In this document: positions 1 to 10,075 of the stretch, one piece after another
How positions within the stretch are numbered: position 1 is the first letter of the stretch
How the letters are laid out: every line of letters starts with the position of its first letter
NCBI GenBank assembly: GCA_037953745.1
Contig: JBAKBP010008001.1
Location: 30,831 to 94,830 of the forward strand
DNA: 64,000 nt
Source: Lithodes maja
Lineage: Eukaryota > Arthropoda > Malacostraca > Decapoda > Lithodidae
Reading direction: 5' to 3'
Notes under the pieces: model-generated
The model's database searches: none
Seen by the model: only the letters and a program-made list of their open reading frames with translations
Told to the model about the DNA's origin: nothing
Translations under genes and position numbers: made by a program

Positions 1-132
1 CAGCCTAGCACTCAACCTCGGGGACAGTGGAGGAAGGATCAGGAGAAGGTTGCTAAGGGCAGGAAAAGGGACATTGATTCTGCTGCACTTCTCGGTGATT
101 CGGTACTTGGACCTATAATAAACACTGGGGGT
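1..132 (+). pseudogene. Element A: protease-integrase linker fragment (partial at left edge)
   Basis: This open stretch enters from the window edge in frame 1 and stops at a TGA at 133-135. Its residues (DSAALLGDSVL and surroundings) match the linker that follows the aspartic protease in elements B and C, at about 23567-23600 and 39827-39860. It is therefore the polyprotein region between protease and integrase of the same retrotransposon family. The frame then moves by one base at the GGGGG run 127-131, and the polyprotein continues in the frame that opens at 122. Gag and protease of this copy lie outside the window. Confidence 0.7.
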
Positions 133-2452
133 TGACTCTGGCCCAGATATGGTGTGTAACAAGGCAGAGTTGGGTAAGACTTCGCGTGAGGCAAGAGCTG
201 TAGCGAGAGCCACTAAGGCAGTAGAGCCTACTAGCCGGGGTAATGTCTTATTACAAAACCATCTTGATGCATTGACGCCCAGGGACATTAGTGAGCAGCA
301 GCTGCAAGACGCTAGCCTAGCTCGTTATAGCAATGGTGCCATAGAGTTGGAGGAAGATGGGGATGCGAAGCCGGGAGATTTCTTTAGGCTCAACAGGATA
401 TTGTACCGCAGATTTCTAGACCCAAAATCGAAGTGGGAGGGCGGTGCGAGGGTAGTAGACCAGGTGGTTGTTCCAAATAAGTATAGAGAGTCCTTATTGT
501 GTCTGGCGCATGATGTGCCGGTGGCGGGTCATTTGGGGGTAACAAAAACATTGGCGTCATTGGGCAGGTTTTTCTGGTGGCCTGGGGTCAAGGCTGATGT
601 CTGTGCATGGGTGGCTGGGTGTGCGACCTGCCAGACAACGGGGAAGCCTAACCAGACAATCCCGAAGGCACCTTTGTTTCCCATACCTGTCACCGGGCCT
701 CCGTTCAGCAAAGTTGTAGTAGATTTGGTTGGCCCTTTCCCGCCTACTAGTAGTGGCAATAAATTCCTGTTGACAATCATGGATGTGGCTACGAGATACC
801 CGGACGCATACCCCATGAGAAACGGCTCGGCAAAGGCAGTTGTTAAAAACTTATTATTGTTCTGTTCCCGTTATGGATTTCCACGTGAGGTGCAGTCAGA
901 CCAGGGGAGCAATTTTACATCCAAATTGTTCAAGCAAACCCTTCAGTTGCACGGTATATGTTCTGTAGTGTCGTCAGCCTACCATCCCGAGAGTCAGGGA
1001 GTCTTGGAGCGGTGGCACTCGACCCTGAAGAGTATGCTACGCTGTTACTGTGCAGAACATGACACTGATTGGGATTTGGGTCTGCCGTATGTTCTGTTCG
1101 CTGCACGTGAAGTCCCAGGAGAGAGCCTGGGGTTCAGTCCAAATCAACTAGTCTTTGGCCATAATGTGAGAGGACCTTTAAGTATGGTGAAAGAGATCTG
1201 GGAGGGCGAAGAGAAGCCGGGGTCTGTACTTAAATATATCCTTGAGAGCCGGGAGAGACTTATAGGTTGCATGGCAGCGGCAGGTAATAACTTGGTTAAT
1301 GCACAGGCGGTCATGAAGCACCAGTATGACGCCAAGGTGAAGCTTCGGGAGTTTTCGGTGGGTCAGGAGGTAATGTTGCTTTTACCTTTGCCTGGACACC
1401 CCCTTTCTGCCAAGTTTATTGGGCCGTATGTGGTGGCTAAGAAACTGTCCGACCTTGATTATCTCGTTGCAACACCTGACCGTAGAAAAAAACATCAGTT
1501 ATGTCATGTTAACCTCATGAAAGAGTATGTGAGACGCCTCTCAGAGCCTCTCACTGTCCCTGTGCTGGCCTGCAGCGGCCAGGGTGGAGAAGGAGGTGGG
1601 GACAGTCATGCTGCTGAGGAGGATAGCTGGGACTGTGTCATTTCCGCGGAACAGTGGGCGGGGAATACTGAACAAGAGGCTAGGCAAGCTGTAAGTCACC
1701 TGCCTGAGCACCAGGGTGCTGCTGTCCTAGGCCTGTTCAGGTCATACCCCTCTGTTTTCGCCGAACACCCAGGTCTCACTACTCAGGTAACGCACGACGT
1801 GGACGTCGGTGATAATGTGCCCTTCAAGTCAGTGCCCTACCGTGTGCCCCCGGTAAAGTTGCCAGCTTTACGGGAGGAGTTAAAGTACATGGTTGAGAGA
1901 GGGATGATCACTGAAGGTTATGTGAAGTGGACATCACCCGTCACGTTGCAGCCAAAACCTGACGGCAAGGTGCGGTTCTGCATAGATTTTCGTAGGCTAA
2001 ATGGCTTGACCACTACCAACCCTTACCCTTTGCCTCGAGTTGACGACAGCGTGGACAAGATAGGGAATGCAAAGTACCTTACTAAAATTGATCTTGTAAA
2101 AGGCTACTGGCAAGTACCCCTGTCGGACCGAGCTAAGCAAGTTTGTGGTTTTGTGGTAGATGGCAAGACCTACCAATGTAACGTAATGCCTTATGGGCTT
2201 AAGAACGCACCTGCCACGTTTCAGAACCTGATGAACGATATTTGTGACGAAATCCCTAACTACACGGTCTACCTTGATGACGTGATAGTGTATGATGACA
2301 ATTTTGAAAATCACCTAAGGCACTTAGAGACCCTGTTTGGGAAGTTGCACGATGCTGGGCTGGTGGTGAACCTGAGGAAGTGCGAGTTTGTAAAGGCTAC
2401 TGTGCAGTATCTTGGCTTCGTGGTCGGGTTAGGCCGGGTGTGCCCCCCCTGA
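122..2452 (+). pseudogene. pol: Element A pol: integrase followed by reverse transcriptase (Gmr1-like Ty3/gypsy)
   Basis: Retrotransposon polyprotein segment that would integrate and copy the element. Numbered from the Met codon at 149, the integrase zinc-binding residues are H121, H128, C158 and C161. The catalytic triad D192, D251, E287 has the D,D35E spacing, and a C-terminal GPY-type motif (IGPYVV) lies at about 423-428. RT follows: FCIDFRRLN near 609, TKIDLVKGYWQ with the first catalytic Asp at 647, and YLDD at 707-710. The Met at 149 is internal, not a true start, because homology continues upstream. The order IN-RT is the reverse of ordinary Ty3/gypsy (RT-RH-IN), while the RT itself is gypsy-like; this combination defines the Gmr1 clade. 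The frame ends at a TGA at 2450-2452 just after a C7 run, and RT/RNase H continue in another frame. All catalytic residues are present, so only the two frameshifts make this copy look dead. Confidence 0.88.
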
Positions 2453-3084
2453 GCAAGATACAGGCTATCAATATGTTTCCCAGGCCCACCACTAAGCGCC
2501 AGGTCATGCAGTTCCTAGGTATGATAGGCTATTATAGGCGCTTCATCCGGGGATACTCTACTGTCTTAGCACCGTTAACTGATCTACTGTCGAAGTCAGT
2601 GAAGTTCTGTTGGGCTGCGGAGTGTCAGAGGGCTTTCGACCTAGTCAAGCACCTGCTGTGTACACATCCGATTTTGAGAGCCCCAGACTTCTCCAGGAGT
2701 TTTCAGCTGGCGACTGATGCCAGCGGTGTGGGTGCCGGGGCAGTGTTACTGCAGACTGATTCCGAGGGCTTGGAACACCCAGTGAGCTTCTTTTCTCGCA
2801 AGTTTAATTCGGCACAAAGGAATTACTCGACTATAGAGAAGGAGCTTCTTGCTATCGTTTTGTCGCTCAAACATTTCGAAGTTTATGTTCCAGCCTACGG
2901 CCCGGTAGTGACGATTTATACGGACCATCATCCCTTGAAATTCCTAAATCAGTTTCACAATCGGAATATGCGGTTGACCAGGTGGTCCCTAATGCTCCAA
3001 GAGTATAATCTCAACATTCAGCATATTGCCGGGAGTGAGAACGTGATAGCAGATTGTCTATCAAGGGTTGATGATCCAGGATAG
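2440..3084 (+). pseudogene. pol: Element A pol: RT connection and RNase H (after frameshift)
   Basis: Continuation of the element A polyprotein in frame 1 after a one-base shift at the C7 run near 2444-2450. It holds the RT thumb/connection motif FLGMIGYYRRFI and a complete gypsy-type RNase H: ATDASG with the first Asp, EKELLAIV with the Glu, YTDHHPLKFL with the second Asp, and a final ADCLSR. The protein ends at a natural stop at 3082-3084 with the terminal residues DDPG, which elements B and C also have, so the C terminus of the polyprotein is RNase H and no integrase follows. The formal open frame begins at 2380, but homology only makes sense from about 2440. Confidence 0.85.
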
Positions 3085-3355
3085 TCGTGCACGGTGTGTG
3101 GGTTGAGCAGGAGTAAAATTAGGCTATCATAACGCCGTCCAAAAAGATTATAAAACAATAAAATAAACGAGAAAATTTTTTTTTAGTTTTGTAAGTCTTT
3201 ATTGTTGTAGCATGATGCATGCGATATTGTGTTTTATGTATAATTCACACTTCAGTTATTGTGCACCTTTTGCAATTAGTGGCAGCTAAGGGTAGCAGGT
3301 CGGTTGGTTGCCTGTCAGATTTTGATAATGCTTCTAAGGTCGATTATCTAAAATC

Positions 3356-3365
3356 TTGGGGGGGC
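3356..3365 (+). other. Polypurine tract of element A
   Basis: A G-rich run (cttgggggggc) sits immediately before the TGTGACG start of the 3' LTR, in the same position as the gggggagg tracts of elements B and C. In LTR elements this is the primer for plus-strand DNA synthesis. The 3085-3355 interval before it is an AT-rich untranslated stretch with AATAAA-like words and no gene. Confidence 0.7.
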
Positions 3366-5167
3366 TGTGACGCCCAGTGCGTAGCAACGCAACCTGATTG
3401 TACTCCTTGGTACTCCACTGTACCGTCACGGTCCGTGTACCGTGCTGGCTGCTTATATTGAGTGTGACAACGTATAACTATGTTCTTTGTATCTCTGCAA
3501 AGGTCTCGTCATTTGCTAACCAGTGGTGGGTTTTGTTTTAAGCCATGTCGAGACCTTCCATTTAATATGTAGTATCAATAGAGAAGTTGATAGGTGAGAT
3601 GATAGGAATTCAGAGAGAGAGAGTGAGTTGGACTTCAGAGCGAGAGGGTAGCGGTGCGCCACGCTGCCGGGGGGGTGGTTGCCAGACGTATGGACCGGTT
3701 GGCAGCCCTGCGCTTATAGCTAGGTGCGACAGGGTTGGTAGTACATTGCCGCCTGCCTATGCTGCCTGGGCTGCCCATGTTGTCGTACAGCACATTGCCT
3801 GGAGGCTCGCTGTGTGCTCTATGACCAGGTTGCCTAGAACCTTTGAGATTCTAACATCCCTTGCCCTCTCTCCCAATTTCTCACGGTTGCACTCTTTCTC
3901 TCTGACGACATTACTCTCATTTCATTCTTCTCTCTATTTAAATGCATACCCTTCCCTTGAGGTCCTAAAGGAGTTTCAGCACTCACCTCTCGTATTACTC
4001 TTAGGACAAGCATATATTTACATGTATTAGATTTAAGGGGTTAATGTGAACAGCGATCTTCTTGATGAGGATAGTTGGTGAACGTTCTACATGTTCACGA
4101 GTTATATGCCCAGCTCATCATCCAATTTGTGACTAGACTAGTGCCATGTGTAAGAGCCCGACCATGCCCAGGAGTTGTCTGTAGAGGGGCGAGGACTTAG
4201 CCTTGATTTGCCTACCGAGCCAGGAGCGAGTGCAGTACCAGAGACTACAGCTCGCTCGTAGTGCCGGTATAGTAGAGTAACGTAATTTATCTGTCCTTGT
4301 GTTCTCTACAGTCTTTTCCTGGGTTCTCGCTTTCGGTGCTGGGACTCGTTGTTCCTGTGACTTGGCCTGCTAGCTAGAACACATGGGGATGATGAGTGGG
4401 TTATATCTTTATTTTACTATGCATTGCAGCTCTCTTTAAGTTTATGTATGTAACACTTTACAATACACATTACTCACACACAAGACAACACTATTAATAC
4501 TTTCATGTATCAATTAACTGCACTGTCGTTTTGCTGCTGTGTCCGGAGTTCTGTTGCGTAGGGCGCATACAGACTCAGAGGGGAGACAGAGTGAGAGAAG
4601 CGAAGTAGCCTATGCGGTAGTAGGCTACCGGCGCAGTACTGTTGCCTGCAACCTTTTAGTTATTCCAAGTATAGATTCATTATTACAATAAGTGACTACT
4701 ATTTATGTTCCTTCCATGTGTATTATTAGGTATCTACTGGATCATGAACATCTTGTATGCTACATGTTAGTGCATGTTAGTAGGGGACAGTTATTCTAGT
4801 GCACGCGCTTTCAAGTAGGCGTGTACATTTGTCATTTAGCATTTCACTGTCATACCTTTAGCCTGCTTCTATTCTACATTATTAGAGGCTTAATATTAAC
4901 GTAGTTTCTTGAGTATTGCATTTCTTTAGTAATAACGTAACCTATAAATGTCTGAGGGAGTTTAGCCTCATAGCCTACCCCTGTTGTACACTTTCGCCGA
5001 GTTAAGGTACCTCGTTACCATAGACGATAACTCTGTAGGGCGTTGGTGCTTTTGTTGTCTGGAGCATATAGTATTTGGGACTGGAATCGAGCGTGTCGTT
5101 GTCACATAAGCCATTTCTGTCCTACGATCAAGAATCCCGAATATGTATTGCCGATCCAGCCGTAACA
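3366..5167 (+). repeat. 3' LTR of element A (about 1802 bp)
   Basis: Begins TGTGACG and ends CGTAACA, the same termini as the LTRs of elements B and C. The last 200 bases (about 4990-5167) are recognisably related to the last 200 bases of those LTRs. The central part has diverged, so A belongs to a different subfamily. The sequence after it (CGAG, then CGATAGCGAGCC) is a dispersed repeat also seen near 8270, 45665 and 46200, so A appears to have inserted into that repeat with CGAG as the expected 4-bp target duplication. The 5' LTR is outside the window. Open frames inside it (for example 3587-4030) are chance frames. Confidence 0.78.
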
Positions 5168-5518
5168 CGAGCGATAGCGAGCCTGTAATTTAAGAGTTAC
5201 CGGCTTTTCGGCCGGGAAATTTTTCTACCGAAAAATTTACAAATTTATCTTGAAAGGGGATCAAGGGGGTGAAATCTTAAGATTGCTGGAGGAGTAGGAA
5301 ACAAACTAAAAATCTCCCCTTAAAAAATCAACGCCTTATCAGAAATAAGCCACCTAACGTAATCTACCTTCAGTCTACTTTCCCATACCAGTGCGAACAA
5401 GTCCTGAAATAATACCAGAACAAACTTGCTCATGGAAAATTGACGGAAAAAGCGTTCGTGTGACAGCGGCTTTACCGCAGGGTGTCAAACGAAGGCAGAG
5501 TCCATATGATTAGTGTTT
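5168..5518. repeat. Dispersed AT-rich repeat with CGAGCGATAGCGAGC hallmark; otherwise no gene
   Basis: The hallmark 15-mer (completed here by the LTR junction) is a mirror repeat, and a short stem (accggcttttcggccgg) follows. Related stretches occur at 8160-8300 in inverse orientation, at 46195-46340 and in part at 29905-29990. No coding sequence was recognised. Confidence 0.6.
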
Positions 5519-7376
5519 ATTACTGTGTAGCCTATGTCAGGATAACATTACTGTGTAGCCTATGTCAGGATAACATTACTGTGTAGCCTATGTCAGGATA
5601 ACATTACTGTGTAGCCTATGTCAGGATAACATTACTGTGTAGCCTATGTCAGGATAACATTACTGTGTTGCCTATGTCAGGATAACATTACTGTGTAGCC
5701 TATGTCAGGATAATATTACTGTGTAGCCTATGTCAGGATAACATTACTGTGTAGCCTATGTCAGGATAACATTACTGTGTAGCCTATGTCAGGATAACAT
5801 TACTGTGTAGCCTATGTCAGGATAACATTACTGTGTAGCCTATGTCAGGATAACATTACTGTGTAGCCTATGTCAGGATAACATTACTGTGTAGCCTATG
5901 TCAGGATAACATTACTGTGTAGCCTATGTCAGGATAACATTACTGTGTAGCCTATGTCAGGATAACATTACTGTGTAGCCTATGTCAGGATAACATTACT
6001 GTGTAGCCTATGTCAGGATAACATTACTGTGTAGCCTATGTCAGGATAACATTACTGTGTAGCCTATGTCAGGATAACATTACTGTGTTGCCTATGTCAG
6101 GATAACATTACTGTGTAGCCTATGTCAGGATAACATTACTGTGTAGCCTATGTCAGGATAACATTACTGTGTTGCCTATGTCAGGATAACATTACTGTGT
6201 AGCCTATGTCAGGATAACATTACTGTGTAGCCTATGTCAGGATAACATTACTGTGTAGCCTATGTCAGGATAACATTACTGTGTAGCCTATGTCAGGATA
6301 ACATTACTGTGTAGCCTATGTCAGGATAACATTACTGTGTAGCCTATGTCAGGATAACATTACTGTGTTGCCTATGTCAGGATAACATTACTGTGTAGCC
6401 TATGTCAGGATAACATTACTGTGTAGCCTATGTCAGGATAACATTACTGTGTAGCCTATGTCAGGATAACATTACTGTGTAGCCTATGTCAGGATAACAT
6501 TACTGTGTTGCCTATGTCAGGATAACATTACTGTGTAGCCTATGTCAGGATAACATTACTGTGTAGCCTATGTCAGGATAACATTACTGTGTAGCCTATG
6601 TCAGGATAACATTACTGTGTAGCCTATGTCAGGATAACATTACTGTGTAGCCTATGTCAGGATAACATTACTGTGTAGCCTATGTCAGGATAACATTACT
6701 GTGTAGCCTATGTCAGGATAACATTACTGTGTAGCCTATGTCAGGATAACATTACTGTGTAGCCTATGTCAGGATAACATTACTGTGTAGCCTATGTCAG
6801 GATAACATTACTGTGTAGCCTATGTCAGGATAACATTACTGTGTAGCCTATGTCAGGATAACATTACTGTGTAGCCTATGTCAGGATAACATTACTGTGT
6901 AGCCTATGTCAGGATAACATTACTGTGTTGCCTATGTCAGGATAACATTACTGTGTAGCCTATGTCAGGATAACATTACTGTGTAGCCTATGTCAGGATA
7001 ACATTACTGTGTACTTGTAGCCTATGTCAGGATAACATTACTGTGTAGCCTATGTCAGGATAACATTACTGTGTAGCCTATGTCAGGATAACATTACTGT
7101 GTAGCCTATGTCAGGATAACATTACTGTGTAGCCTATGTCAGGATAACATTACTGTGTTGCCTATGTCAGGATAACATTACTGTGTAGCCTATGTCAGGA
7201 TAACATTACTGTGTAGCCTATGTCAGGATAACATTACTGTGTTGCCTATGTCAGGATAACATTACTGTGTAGCCTATGTCAGGATAACATTACTGTGTAG
7301 CCTATGTCAGGATAACATTACTGTGTAGCCTATGTCAGGATAACATTACTGTGTAGCCTATGTCAGGATAACATTA
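5519..7376. repeat. 28-bp minisatellite, about 66 copies
   Basis: Head-to-tail units of attactgtgtagcctatgtc plus aggataac, with a 28-base period verified from repeated words (for example gataac at 5541 and 5569). Copies are nearly identical. The commonest variant has GTTGCC instead of GTAGCC, and one unit near 7013-7018 carries a 6-base insertion. There are no unique spacers, so this is not a CRISPR array. Confidence 0.95.
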
Positions 7377-7466
7377 GTGTTCAAATTATGTGTTTGGAAG
7401 TGATAAATTAATGAAGTTATTCGTAAATGGATATTAATCGTGATCGTGTATTCAACCTTTAACTGT

Positions 7467-7612
7467 GTTGGTGGTGTAATGGTTTAGATGCTTATGTTCT
7501 GGGTGTGGTGTCCCGAGTTCGAATCCCGGGAGGACCATATATGCTTTCATTAATTTATTCAAGTACATTGGGGTTTGTAATTGATGATTAATGTCAAGAA
7601 CGGGGTGTTACC
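7467..7612 (+). repeat. tRNA-headed SINE-like repeat, family 1
   Basis: Positions 7467-7537 look like a tRNA: an A-box-like tggtgtaatgg and a B box gagttcgaatcc inside a good T-arm (cccgagttcgaatcccggg). About 75 bp of AT-rich tail follow. A second copy, including the tail, lies on the minus strand at 44904-45046, so this is a retroposon rather than a functional tRNA gene. The acceptor stem is imperfect. Confidence 0.65.
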
Positions 7613-7621
7613 GGTACTTAA

Positions 7622-8001
7622 GGGGGGTGACCTGTTTTTGTTCTGTCCTTTTCTATCTTTCTCTGGCTTGTATCCATTTGGCCCCATTCAGACTACTGTT
7701 TTAAGACGTGTAGGACCTATCCCCATCCAGGTGTCAATTGTTTACTGGTGAGCGGTAGCGAGCCAGTATATTTTATATTTTTGTTTGACAGCAGGCTAAA
7801 TTTGTACATTTTTCGATAGAAAAATGTCTCCGGCGAAGCCGGATTTCTTCATATAATACTGGCTCGCTATCGCTCGCCAGGAAGAAATCGACACCTAGAT
7901 GAGGATAAACGTCTTAAAATAGTTGGCTGAATGGGGCCGAATGGATACAAGCCAGAGCAAGAGAGAAAAGGACAGAAATAACAGCCAGCAGGTCACTCTC
8001 C
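7622..8001. mobile_element. Foldback MITE, TTAA-flanked (copy 1, 380 bp)
   Basis: Flanked by TTAA on both sides (7618-7621 and 8002-8005). The termini are inverted repeats: GGGGGGTGACCTG at the left, and the complement of CAGGTCACTCTCC at the right. The two halves are complementary over most of their length, with subterminal blocks such as ccattcagactactgttttaa and its inverted partner, so the single strand folds into a long hairpin. The centre contains GAGCGGTAGCGAGCC and its inverse. The TTAA duplication and G/C-rich tip fit the piggyBac superfamily. There is no transposase. Other copies are at 45540-45919 and 46566-46946. Confidence 0.82.
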
Positions 8002-8005
8002 TTAA

Positions 8006-8100
8006 TGCCTTCTCATATTCATTCAAGTCTTCAAACAAAATAGTTCTAGTTTGACACCTTATTCCAAACCTCTTCCACCACCTTCTTTTCAGCACCCTTC
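8006..8100 (-). other. Coding-like fragment shared with 29311-29375
   Basis: On the minus strand this reads as residues including QTRTILFEDLNEYEK. The plus strand at 29311-29375 reads as the closely similar QTGAILFEDFNDYEK. The function is not recognised. It may be a piece of a dispersed repeat or of an old transposon protein. Confidence 0.35.
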
Positions 8101-8159
8101 CCAGTTCCCAGAGTCCCTCATTAACGGCAGGTTTTTAGTTTGGTCTCTAGATATCCATC

Positions 8160-8300
8160 AAGCTTAAGATTACACCCCCTTGAGCCCCTTTCAAGATAAA
8201 TTTGTAAATTTTTCGGTAGAAATAATTATGTCCCGGCTGAAAGCCGGTTCCTCTTAAATTACAGGCTCGCTATCGCTCGCCAGGATAAAATCGACACCTA
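8160..8300. repeat. Copy of the CGAGCGATAGCGAGC dispersed repeat (inverse orientation)
   Basis: Reads as the reverse complement of the block that follows element A at 5168-5290: shared AAATTTGTAAATTTTTCGGTAGAAA, the ccggctgaaagccgg stem and gctcgctatcgctcgcc, in matching order. It encodes nothing. It may be a diverged relative of the foldback MITE core. Confidence 0.55.
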
Positions 8301-8467
8301 AAAGGCACGAAAGGTTTTAAAATTGACAGAAATGGGTTGAAAGTTCTTAAAGTAGGCCTCGTCAAAATAATGGGGGCAAACGTCTTAAAATTAGAACAAG
8401 GATGGGGCTAAAGATGAGGGAGAAACGAGCCAAGAAAAAAATCCCTGGAGTGGACATCTGCCCTTAA

Positions 8468-8795
8468 CCCCTTCAGTGCCGGTGACGTCCTCTGCATTAT
8501 GTTCTGACAAGTATTAAACCATTTTGTTCAGCTTAGGAAGGACCTCTAGCAATAATAGGGCGTCACACTTTTGGCTCGAACGTCCCTTGATTTTGGCCCT
8601 GTCACTCTTGTAACTATGGGGGAGGCACTCGTTATAGGCAGTTCTGCCTTTTGCCTCCCTCAACCACATAGAAAAAAAAAAAAAAAACTATCTCAACCAA
8701 CCCTTTTAACTACCGGTACCACAGATCCTTCCTAAGCTGCATAATATATCTATAATATAATACAACACACGTCGCCGGTACCGGTACTCAAAGGG
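8468..8795. mobile_element. TTAA-flanked MITE, family 2, interrupted by a LINE tail
   Basis: TTAA at 8464-8467 and 8796-8799. The ends are imperfect inverted repeats: CCCCTTCAGTGCCGG at the left, and the complement CCCTTTGAGTACCGG at the right. A LINE 3' end with poly(A) (about 8560-8687) is inserted in the middle. Partial copies of the same MITE are at 16556-16790 and 46454-46561. No coding capacity. The superfamily call (piggyBac-like) rests only on TTAA and the short terminal repeats. Confidence 0.68.
8560..8687 (+). mobile_element. LINE 3' UTR fragment with poly(A)
   Basis: The sequence from tttggctcgaacgtcccttg to ttttgcctccctc, followed by A16 at 8672-8687, is the reverse complement of the 3' UTRs seen at 16140-16260, 28580-28690 and 34682-34790. 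It is a severely 5'-truncated insertion of that LINE family within a TTAA MITE. Confidence 0.75.
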
Positions 8796-8917
8796 TTAAT
8801 ACCAAGGTACCGGTATATACTGTACTGTACGGTATATGTTTGCATCCGTGGCCACCATCTCCTATTTTTCGGGAAATATTTGTATAATTATATTTTTAAA
8901 GCCCTCTGTTATTGTTT

Positions 8918-8972
<55 letters not shown>
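8918..8972. repeat. (GT)n microsatellite
   Basis: About 27 uninterrupted GT dinucleotides. The surrounding 8800-9300 interval contains no gene that I can recognise. Confidence 0.95.
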
Positions 8973-8982
<10 letters not shown>

Positions 8983-9308
8983 CAGGTCAGGTGAAGGTAT
9001 TGAGGGATAAGCCTATACAACGGCACCTCGTATCTACATTCTAGTTATCCTATGTTTCTGAAGAGTGTAGAGAGGGGAGAAGGGGTGTTAGAGAGAGAGG
9101 AAGCTGTTGGAGTGGCTTTGTTGTGTGTTATTAGTCTGTATACTGTGTGTGTGTGCGTGTATGTGTTTTGTTTCATTCACGCCTCGGTCTTCTCTTTTTG
9201 ACGCGCCTCTCTTCTTTAGTATTTACTCTATATATATTTATTAATTTTGTATATTTTCTATGATTTGTCTGTGTGGCCGTCTTTCGTACTCGTGCATACA
9301 TAGACACC

Positions 9309-9394
9309 GGGGGGGGGGGGGGGGGGGGGGGGGAAGAATATAACAATCACGCTTCCACACACAGACACTCCCCCCCCCCCCCCCCCCCCCCCCC
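9309..9394. repeat. Poly(G)25 and poly(C)25 pair
   Basis: Twenty-five G (9309-9333) and twenty-five C (9370-9394) are separated by 36 bases. They could pair as a hairpin or fold as G-quadruplex/i-motif. Open frames across this block (poly-Gly/poly-Pro) are artefacts of composition. Confidence 0.9.
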
Positions 9395-9417
9395 ACCCAC
9401 CCACACACACACACAGG

Positions 9418-9645
9418 GGAGGTGTGATGGAGTGGTCTTGCCACTGGCCTGGTAATCCAAAGGTCCCGGGTTCAAATCCTGATGCGATGTATCAATGGGA
9501 AGATATTATTGGGATGGAATTTGTGCTGTACCTAGTATCAGTGCATTACCACAAGCCCACCGAAACGTCAATAAAATACCCTCATTGTTCCCTGATTAAA
9601 TAGCACTGTATGAATATTCCCATATTCAAAATATGCTATAGGGGT
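9418..9645 (+). repeat. tRNA-headed SINE-like repeat, family 2
   Basis: Positions 9420-9488 carry A-box-like tgatggagtgg and B-box ggttcaaatcc in tRNA spacing, followed by about 150 bp of unique tail. The tail end (9589-9644) recurs as its reverse complement at 44727-44782, showing that the unit is dispersed. From 9645 to 10075 I see no recognisable gene; part of that stretch could be the 5' UTR of the LINE that follows. Confidence 0.6.
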
Positions 9646-10075
9646 GCAATACCTGGTGAGTTATCTGCTCAACAGGTGGCGTTGTGTGTGTGTAAGTGTG
9701 AGAGTCCGAGTGTAGGGGGTGAGACAGTGAAGCACGGGAACGAGGTGGCTTCAGAGATGGGGTCGTTTTCGGGCCATGAGTGAGCACCGTGCCTCATGTA
9801 GGTAGTAGGGGTAGGCAGCCCCGCCCAGGGAAGTAACTACCGCCAAGGTTTCGGGAGACTCAGGGAATAGCCTGAATTCCATTTTCTCTCCCAGGCCTTG
9901 GTAGCTGGATACATATCTTTCTGCCTCACACATCAGGGGTATCAGGAAAACCCTCTTTATATAACATACACATCCAACTTCATGACTTGCCCTACATTGC
10001 TATCCTCTATCCATAAAACACTACTCTTCCCACTACATATCATACATGTAACACCATACACCTTACCCAATAAAC

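Noticed and set aside
1..3084. Endogenous retrovirus with an envelope gene
   Set aside because: The polyprotein ends after RNase H and only about 270 bp of untranslated sequence precedes the PPT and LTR. No envelope-like frame exists in A, B or C.
3587..4030. 147-codon open frame
   Set aside because: It lies inside the LTR of element A, has no recognisable domain and has no counterpart in the LTRs of B and C.
5519..7376. CRISPR-like regular array
   Set aside because: Units are directly contiguous 28-mers without distinct spacers, and the surrounding DNA is clearly eukaryotic. It is a minisatellite.
7467..7537. Functional tRNA gene
   Set aside because: The T-arm and B box are good, but the acceptor stem is imperfect, and the unit with its tail is repeated elsewhere, so it is SINE-like.
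9241..9455. Poly-Gly/poly-Pro open frames
   Set aside because: Created by the G25 and C25 homopolymers.
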